Below, piece by piece: positions 57,201-64,000 of a stretch of DNA of 64,000 nt. Positions within the stretch are counted from its first letter, which is position 1. Each line of letters begins with the position of its first letter. The DNA lies in assembly GCF_002994745.2 (NCBI RefSeq), contig NC_037089.1, forward strand, positions 14,898,141-14,962,140, in the 5' to 3' direction. Made by a program: the position numbers and the translations under genes. The notes beneath the pieces are model-generated. The model ran no database searches, was not told where the DNA came from, and saw only the letters and a program-made list of their open reading frames with translations. The stretch is from Rosa chinensis. Lineage: Eukaryota; Streptophyta; Magnoliopsida; Rosales; Rosaceae.

Positions 57201-58942
57201 TGTATTCTGCATGCATATGTTGACTTTGATAGCTTATAAATTTCTCCGCTTTTTAACAACAGGGAACAACGACAAAACTCTTTACTCCATTGGCCCGAGA
57301 CTGAAAGCATTTTCTGATTGGCTTCTCAAGATAATGGTGTCAGGTGATTTGGAAGCCATTTTCCCAGCTGCTACCCGTGAATATGCACCATTGGTTGAGG
57401 AGTTGTGGAATGATTCAGCCATTCAAGCTACATTCAAGAGGAGAAGTGAATTGGAAATGTTACCTGGTGTTGCTACTTATTTCATAGGGAGGGTAAGATA
57501 ATGGCCTGTGCTCTGAGTTCTAAATCTTCGAAACTGTTATAGAGATAATCATGCCATTCACAAGTATTACATGTGCCTAATTTAATCTACCTAATCTGGC
57601 CCAAAAGACTGGGGATGCACAGTATCTTGAAAAGAGAATATAAATGACCCTGTACCTTTTAAGATCTTTAAACCCTTAAAGATACAGTTGTAGTTATAAA
57701 AGGGCACTCAGAACAAGAGTGGAAGCAGCTGATTTGGTAGGGAGTGCCCCTGAAAAAGCATGTCTAATTATATGTTTATATCCTTTTGACATGTTTAGAG
57801 TTCGTTGTAGTAAAATCAAGTATTGTTTGGCTCCGAAAATGCTTGGTTGGCATAAAAGTGCTTGGAGCCGCATACTGTTGCTTGGTTTACAATTCCACAT
57901 TTCAGTTCTGGCCTTGTAATTGTTAAAATTTCTCATTTGTATTCCTTTTCCCTGTTCAGGCTGTTGACATATTAAGAGTAGACTATGAGCCCTCGGATCT
58001 GGATATTCTATACGCTGAAGGTGTTACTTCATCTAATGGGCTTGCTTGTGTAGACTTCTCATTTCCACCGTCGGCATCTGAAGATAACATCAATCATAAT
58101 AATGATCAGCAGGACTCTTTGCTTAGGTCTGCTATAGTGTTTATTGTACATTTCCGATGAATTAACTTCATTGAAATAAGTTAACAGTGATAATATCGAA
58201 ATATTTAGATAGTTCCCTTGCACTGTTTGACACGTTGACTGCTCTATATTTTATAACTTTGATTTATACTTCTACTGTATGCCAATACTTCTTGCTTTGA
58301 TGGGTTTGACTGTACACTAACGTTTCTCGTATCTGGTTGCTTCTCAGGTACCAATTGATTAGAGTAAATGCTAGAGGACTTGGAGAAAACTGCAAATGGT
58401 TGGAGATGTTTGAAGATGTTGGAATGGTCATATTCTGTGTATCCTTGAGCGACTATGATCAGTTTTCTGTGGATGGTAGTGGGTCCTTTTCAAACAAGAT
58501 GCTACAGACCAGAAGTTTCTTTGAAAGCATCATTACTCATCCAACATTTGAACATATGGACTTCCTTTTGATTCTAAACAAGTTTGATGTGCTTGAGGAA
58601 AAGGTAGAAAGGGTACCACTTACTCATTGTGACTGGTTTGATGATTTCCATCCAGTGGATAGCCGTCATCGGTCCAGCAGCAACAACAGTAGCAACAACA
58701 TTAATAGTAGCCCCTCGCTGGGTCATCTAGCAGCTCACTACATTGCAGTAAAGTTCAAGAGGCTATATTCTTCTCTAACTGGAAAGAAACTGTACGTTTC
58801 TCTGGTAAAAGGGTTGCAGCCTAATAGCGTAGATGCAGCTCTTAAATATTCAAGGGAGATTTTAAAATGGGATGAAGAGAGAGGCAACTTCAGCTTTGAT
58901 TACTCTGTCTATAGCACTGAGGCAAGCTCTTATTCACATTGA
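54239..58942 (+). CDS. XLG1: extra-large guanine nucleotide-binding protein (XLG1-like)
   Basis: Eight exons: 54239-55414, 55527-55664, 55756-55860, 55977-56162, 56616-56796, 57263-57492, 57960-58126, 58348-58942. All introns are GT-AG and phases match, giving 925 residues (Arabidopsis XLG1 is about 890). Residues 1-270 form the variable N-terminal part with the [20 protein letters not shown] motif and acidic stretches. Next come the Cys-rich region (CYRCLKG...[12 protein letters not shown]...[10 protein letters not shown]) and, C-terminally, the G-alpha-like domain with P-loop [13 protein letters not shown] (523-535), RGLGENCKW and NKFD. XLGs bind G-beta-gamma at the plasma membrane and act in immunity, root growth and stress signalling, with weak GTP binding. 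The P-loop has Thr-Ser instead of Lys-Ser/Thr, normal for XLGs. Tail-to-tail with the RUS4-like gene. Confidence 0.95.
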
Positions 58943-59462
58943 TGTCAAACTGATGAGGCTTGTAAATGAGTTTGTATTTTTGTGGGAGACTAAGCAACCA
59001 CTGTAAATGTAATGGTTTGTATATGAGCAATAGAAAGATTGTTCCTTTCACCGGTCCTTGCTGGTTCAAGATACGAAAGATCATTATATTTTACACAAAA
59101 AAGCATGTGAGGCAATTACAGGACACCGTTTATCCTCAACCTGTGCTTCTCCATTACTTGCAGCCTTCATTTGATGTAGTTCTGGATAGGCATGATAATG
59201 CAGGTTCTCAACTGGGTAAGAATTGGAGAACAAAAGAGTCGTATACACAATGAATGCAGGGGAAATTCTATTCCATTTTCTTTGCATAAGCACCACTGAT
59301 ATACAAGCCAAAAATAGAAGGATCAGCTGCAAATTGTATTACTATAAATTAAATTGATTACAATTGAGTTTTCTGTGATCCCCAAAATTCTCCATGGCAC
59401 GGAGAACCACCAAAGTTGAAGGAAAAAAGAAGAATCAATAATATACATACATAAAGGAATCT
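58943..59462. other. convergent 3' regions of XLG and RUS4-like genes
   Basis: The two genes end 520 bp apart on opposite strands. Short ORFs here are chance; the space is taken up by the two 3' untranslated regions. Confidence 0.6.
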
Positions 59463-62109
59463 TCAGTCATCTACAAAACTATATCGAGTCTGCTCTTGTG
59501 CACTCAGTAAGATATTCTTAGTAGCCCAACCCCGGGCCACCATTTGTTCATTCAACAGGTACATATCGCCCTGTGCACGCCGTTTGCACTCATCAATCAA
59601 TTTTGGCCATTCTTTTAGAGCCGAGTCTAATGCATCTCTAGCATCTACCTTGTCCGCCCACCTATTCTCGTCCATAAGCAGGACTTTGCGGATATAGCAT
59701 GCCTACATAATGAACTGGTTAATGGGGGAAGAACTCACTAATTTAATAATATTGCAAAAGTTTTCCTCTTCTATTTATATTCTGACAAAAACATCTGTCA
59801 CCTGCAACAGACCCTTGATAATATCTGTAGTGCTGGCTCTTTCCCGTAGACAAAGAAGAATTCCATGCTGTAATTGATTAAGGAGTTGAAATTAAGATCA
59901 TTACAGAGTAGATGATACATGAGCACATGACACACATGTTGAACATCCATCAATAAACTTACTTGCTTAGTTCTTCGTTTTCTTGTATAAAATGTCTCCA
60001 TGGATATGAAGTAATAATCATCATCACTAGTAGATCTCATCGCCATCATGGATAACTTGGGGATTTGATTCTTTGGATCCAAGTACCCTATTCTGATGGG
60101 CCATAATCCTTTGTCTGATTCAAACCTCAGTTACTAGCTTTAGCTTATAGGCACTTACAATAAAAGAAACAAACATTGAAACAAGGCTACGAAAGAAATG
60201 CATGTGTAAGACCTAACCTTTGCTCTGCAGGAAATCGATTCCTTCTTCTTTACTCACTTCTGCAGGTGAAGGAACTTTACCTAACTTGATCCAAGTATTT
60301 AGCACAATTTCAAGTCTATCCTGAAAGAACAATAAAAAATGAGATGCTGAAGCAAAACATGTATTAAGGAATTGCAGTTCCATTAATCCTCTAAAACAGG
60401 GAAATTGTACAGGTACAAATTGGTGTCATAGCGAGACTACCAAGCACATGCTTCTAAAATAGCAGAGGTAAAAGGGAGAATGCTCACTCACCTTACTTAA
60501 TGTTTGTAAATGGACATGTTTAAGCCCTTGATATATTCCACAAAGGTCAAGTGCTGAGAAGATGGGGTATACAACAAAGGGCAAGCCTGTCCGCAACCTG
60601 GAATGTCAGCCAAAAGTTAGAAATGTATAGGAACAATAGGATTCGATAACATATCAGTGAAGACACAAAACAGAATAACTAATTCCCGAATATGGAAGTA
60701 AAAAAGAACCTTTGGTTGTTCTTCAACAACATATTCAATAATGCAGCAAGCAAAAGGCCAAGGTTATCAAAGCACACTGTTTGAATCTGAAAACCATATT
60801 ATCAGTTGGGATATACAGAAGGATAGTTGATAGAACCTCAATGTTAGGAAAGATTATATACCTGTGCCTTTGCCGAAAGTTCACCAAGATTATCTGCTAT
60901 TGCAAAGCTTCTATGAACAGCAGACTGCTTAGACAGAGGAATAACTTCAACATTCAAAATGAGAAGGTGCTAAACCCAACTCATAGTAATAAAAAAAAAC
61001 TTGTAACTCAGTTCTTACACTAGTTGCTATATAGCAAGCCAAGCTTATTTGTTTTGCAACGTTGGCTAAAGACGCAAGAAGCAGGAAATACTGAGGATAT
61101 GCAGGTGTCAACAGCTCAACTCCAATACTCAACGTGAACAGAACAGAGGTTGAAAACCGAACTCTCTTCAAATGATATAACAGGAAATTATCAATTTGCT
61201 GAAGCCCTGTATATCACATTCTAAAGCAAAAGCAATCCAAAATACAGTACAAGTCCCTACCTTCAAATTGGTATCAAAAGCAGACGCTAGACTAGCAGTA
61301 TAGATGCACCTACTCAGCCGTCCAAGTCCATCCTTCAAGACCCAGTTAAGAGCAGCAGCCGCTGGAAGCGAACGAGAGTACCCAATCCCAATGGCCCGAA
61401 ACATTGCCTAATCAGTGCATCCCCAAGTATAACTAACCATATAAAACCAAAATTCATTCATTTCTTTATCTTCCACTTTTACATTGATTTTTGATTCTTT
61501 ACTCTCAACATTCTAATCCATCCTCATAACACAAATCCTTTTCACTCATTTCACCCATAACATTTATACATCATTTCTATTCCCATTTCAATATCTTGAT
61601 GAAGAAAATGAGGTGCATAAAATTATTACCTGAGTAGCAAGAACCTGCAGCGCAGAGCTAAAAACGCGGTGCAAGAACTTCCATTTCACATAGCTCATAT
61701 AATTCCCACTAACTTGCTTGGGAATAAAGAAATCCCACACAGCACAACTACAGACTCTATAAAATTTCCGAAACCCATCGTCCAAATCCAAACCAAACGA
61801 CGCCGCACGGCCATCAACACCGACTAATTGCAAGCAATCCCCATCCCAGAAGTACCGGGAAACCCGACCCGACTTCCGAATCACCACCGGGAGCCGACCC
61901 GGCGGCGTTGAAGGACCCGGGTCTTCTCCGAGGCCTTCTTCCGGCTCGTACCCAATTGAGGTTCTGAGGGAGTTGGTAAAGGTTGGGGCTTTGAAGGTGG
62001 TACGGAGCTTCCTGGGGAGTGGCTTGCGGGGTGTGAATTGGGGTTGTGGGGTTTTCCATGAGAGGAGGAAGTGGTGGGAGTTGGAGGCTGCATAGAAAGA
62101 TGATTGCAT
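59463..62109 (-). CDS. RUS4: root UVB sensitive (RUS, DUF647) family protein, RUS4-like
   Basis: Ten minus-strand exons: 62109-61630, 61407-61261, 61165-61019, 60924-60862, 60786-60710, 60597-60492, 60320-60218, 60114-59963, 59867-59802, 59702-59463. All borders are GT-AG with matching phases, giving 526 residues. The N terminus (MQSSFYAASNSHHFLL, Ser/Lys/Arg-rich) looks like a plastid transit peptide. The DUF647 core includes RYFWDGDCLQLVGVDGRA, SYVKWKFLHRVFSSALQVLA, AMFRAIGIGYSRSLPAAAAL, LKDGLGRLSRCIYTASLASA and SAVHRSFAIADNLGELSAKA. RUS1 and RUS2 act in UV-B and vitamin B6 responses; the biochemical role of RUS4-type members is not established. A frame-open ATG at 62256 would add 49 residues; 62109 is chosen because it gives the family-like start and length. 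Assignment to RUS4 rather than another RUS is from memory of the family. Confidence 0.88.
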
Positions 62110-62256
62110 GAGAATTGGAACTGTGGGAAAATTAGGGTTTTGAGAGGAAGGGGGGTCTAATTTTGGCGCCTTAATAGTGAGAGGTTCAGGGTTTAGGGGT
62201 TTGGAAGTAGAAGAAGCGGTTTGTACTGAATGAGCACCACTGAATGACACCATCAT

Positions 62257-63294
62257 TGAACAGAAAAAACAAGGTCCTTTTCTTTTTTCTTTTTCTTCTT
62301 TTTTTTGTCTTTTTCAAATAAAGTGCAAATGGGAATGCCGGAAAGTGTTTATTTTAAGACTGAGAAATAATTTTGGTTCAAGATGCTCCCACTTTGATAA
62401 AACGCATTTGTTAAAGTAAGTTCATCCGTTGGGTCACCAGGTCACCTACTATTCACTGTTTTTTAGTGTGTATTTCCATTTTCCGGGTCACGGGCACAGT
62501 TTCCAATAAGACCTGGGTCATCAGGTCAGCTTGCAGGTCACCAAGGTGACACAGGGTGACACATGGCGACCCAGGGCATGAAATACACTGTGCCCGCGAC
62601 CCAGAGAGTGAAAATACACATAATAAACAGTGAATTACTGGTGACCCAACGGGTAAACTTGCTCTTATAGCACACGTTCGATTAAAGTTTTGACACTTAT
62701 AAATTTAATAGAGTTTCATGGTCGAATGTTAAGAAAAATAATCACACGCTCAATCGAATACTGTAAAGTGGTTATATTAACTGAATAAGAAAAAAAAAAT
62801 TTATTTTCACTATTTTTCTTGTCCTCCAAGTACCAAAAATGAAACTTAGAAACACCGTGAGAGTTAATAATTGTTTTTCTGTAAGGATATCAAACGAAAA
62901 AGAGCATTTGCTTTTTATAGCACATGTTTAACGGAAGTTTGAAATGTCATAGAACTATCAAAATCAGAAAGTGCAAGATTTTCCTTTTAACTTGGTGGGG
63001 TGAATTCAAATGGGAGATGTAGAGAACTTCTGCACAAACATTACGCAAACTCATTGTGAACTTTCTACCGTCCAATATTCAAGCCTCTACTGCTCATTGC
63101 TTTTCAAAATGACATTACTGAATAGAAAGTTATGAGGTCATACAACAAGATGCATTGCCTTCATTTCAATGATGCATGCACCTGCTACGTTTTCTTAAAA
63201 TAGATATATAGTTGAACATCAGGACAAATACACAATAGTAGAAGCATCCTGAAAAATGGACATGCCAATTTCCAATTGCTGATGGAATCAGACT
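62257..63294. other. promoter side of RUS4-like gene and spacer
   Basis: Contains a Tourist-like MITE (62414-62664). The rest is AT-rich with no gene. The RUS4-like promoter would lie directly right of 62109-62256; a pyrimidine-rich CTTTTTCTTTTTCTTC tract at about 62278-62310 is the only landmark. Confidence 0.5.
62414..62664. mobile_element. Tourist-like MITE (PIF/Harbinger type)
   Basis: 251 bp flanked by TTA on both sides (62411-62413 and 62665-62667). Inverted repeats of about 90 bp share CCGTTGGGTCACCAG, ATTCACTGTTT, GTGTATTT and CGGGCACAGT. The interior is rich in GGGTCACC/GGTGACC motifs. Right terminus reversed reads GAGCAAGTTTACCC. No coding capacity. Confidence 0.85.
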
Positions 63295-64000
63295 CTATCC
63301 AGCTTTCTCTTTTCCTTTTTCCGACTTGAATTGAACCCCAGTCGTTTGTCTTCCCCCTAAGTGAAAACACAAAGAACAAATATGTGTAAAGACAATGCAG
63401 AATGGAGCATAACTACACAAATCAATAACACAGATTACTCACCTGGCAAGGTGCAATTTGCAGCTTCTGCGGAGCGGAAAATTGTAACATCAAGTACATT
63501 GATGCTGTCAGTCAACTCAAAGACGCACACATCACCCACTTTCAGATTATTGTCATGCTTAAATTCAATCCATCCAGCTTGTAATCTAACTGTTTTATGG
63601 ACATGATAGATACCAAGACGCCACCTCCTCTTATTAACCCGAAGTTTGATGCGACTACAATGCCTTCCAAGATGTCTGTAGGCAAAAGTACGTGGAAAAT
63701 GCTGAAAGAGAAACAGAGGAAAGCATGTAAGACAACAAGAAAAGTTTCAGAAATCAAAACAGATATGAGAGGAAGTATGCTAGCTTGATATTTCTAGTAC
63801 TGATATCTACATGAAGAATCTAGCAAAAGTTGTGATGGCCAAGCACAATTGCCTCTAGAAATCTTACCACACAAGATCCTCTAATATACGAAGGAGACAT
63901 GGCAATCAAACAAGAATCCAGCTTGTCAGATTTGGATATGAAATCATTAGCTCTGTGACGGGCTATAAGTTCTCCGATTCCATTAGATCCAGGCATTTTC
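63295..64000 (-). CDS. B3 domain (REM-like) transcription factor, 3' part, cut by window edge
   Basis: Three exons are visible on the minus strand: 64000-63868 (partial), 63701-63443 and 63356-63295, all with GT-AG borders. The first ends ...DSCLIAMSPSYIRGSCV, the second begins HFPRTFAYRHLGRHC and contains RRWRLGIYHVHKTVRLQAGW, then IEFKHDNNLKVGDVCVFEL and VLDVTIFRS, which is a B3 DNA-binding domain with its typical GW-x-x-F and L-x-x-GD-x-C-x-F-E-L motifs. The last exon gives a short Lys-rich tail and stops with TAG at 63297-63295. REM-type proteins often carry several B3 domains; this would be the last one. The N-terminal part is outside the window. No disruption seen. Confidence 0.85.

Overview
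The window is nuclear DNA from a flowering plant, almost certainly a eudicot. Genes have GT-AG introns and AT-rich intergenic DNA, and the protein families (an extra-large G protein, a root-UVB-sensitive protein, a B3 transcription factor, a JINGUBANG-type WD40 protein, a CYP71-clan P450) are plant-specific. Rosaceae is a guess from the general look of the repeats, not a demonstrated assignment.

The left three quarters (1-48.1 kb) is a nest of transposons holding one intact-looking host gene. From the left: a CACTA element (1-4488, running off the left edge) sits inside a decayed LINE; a MULE-like element lies at 5.7-7.2 kb; a 13.9-kb LTR retrotransposon without recognisable pol (7726-21671, minus strand, TSD CAATA) carries a 3.9-kb PIF/Harbinger element (10875-14748, TSD TTA), a Pack-MULE-like element with a captured calmodulin-like gene fragment (15612-17353, 9-bp TSD) and a 621-bp tandem duplication. 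A SINE and a Mutator-type MITE lead into a two-exon cytochrome P450 gene (22939-24981). The MITE's 9-bp target-site duplication is the TATA-box sequence of that gene.

From 25.8 to 27.6 kb a 245-bp tandem array adjoins a broken 5' fragment of a tRNA pseudouridine synthase (TruA-type) gene. A second LTR element (27953-40473, minus strand) holds a gag-only copia-like element (30098-33219) and a MULE (37616-39012). Then come a 355-bp TRIM (40966-41320) and a solo LTR (42132-48076, TSD ACTAT) split by a hAT element (43787-47398, 8-bp TSD) that contains long TA/TG microsatellites and about 4.3 copies of a 524-bp tandem repeat.

The right quarter (49-64 kb) is gene-dense: a JINGUBANG-like WD40 gene (+, single exon), XLG1-like extra-large G alpha (+, 8 exons), an RUS4-like DUF647 gene (-, 10 exons, tail-to-tail with XLG) and the 3' part of a B3-domain gene (-, cut by the right edge). 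Two small DNA-transposon MITEs lie between these genes. The host genes look functionally unrelated, as is usual in plants; none forms an operon or cluster. No rRNA or tRNA gene and no CRISPR array was seen. All exon boundaries were derived by hand from splice sites, reading-frame continuity and family knowledge.
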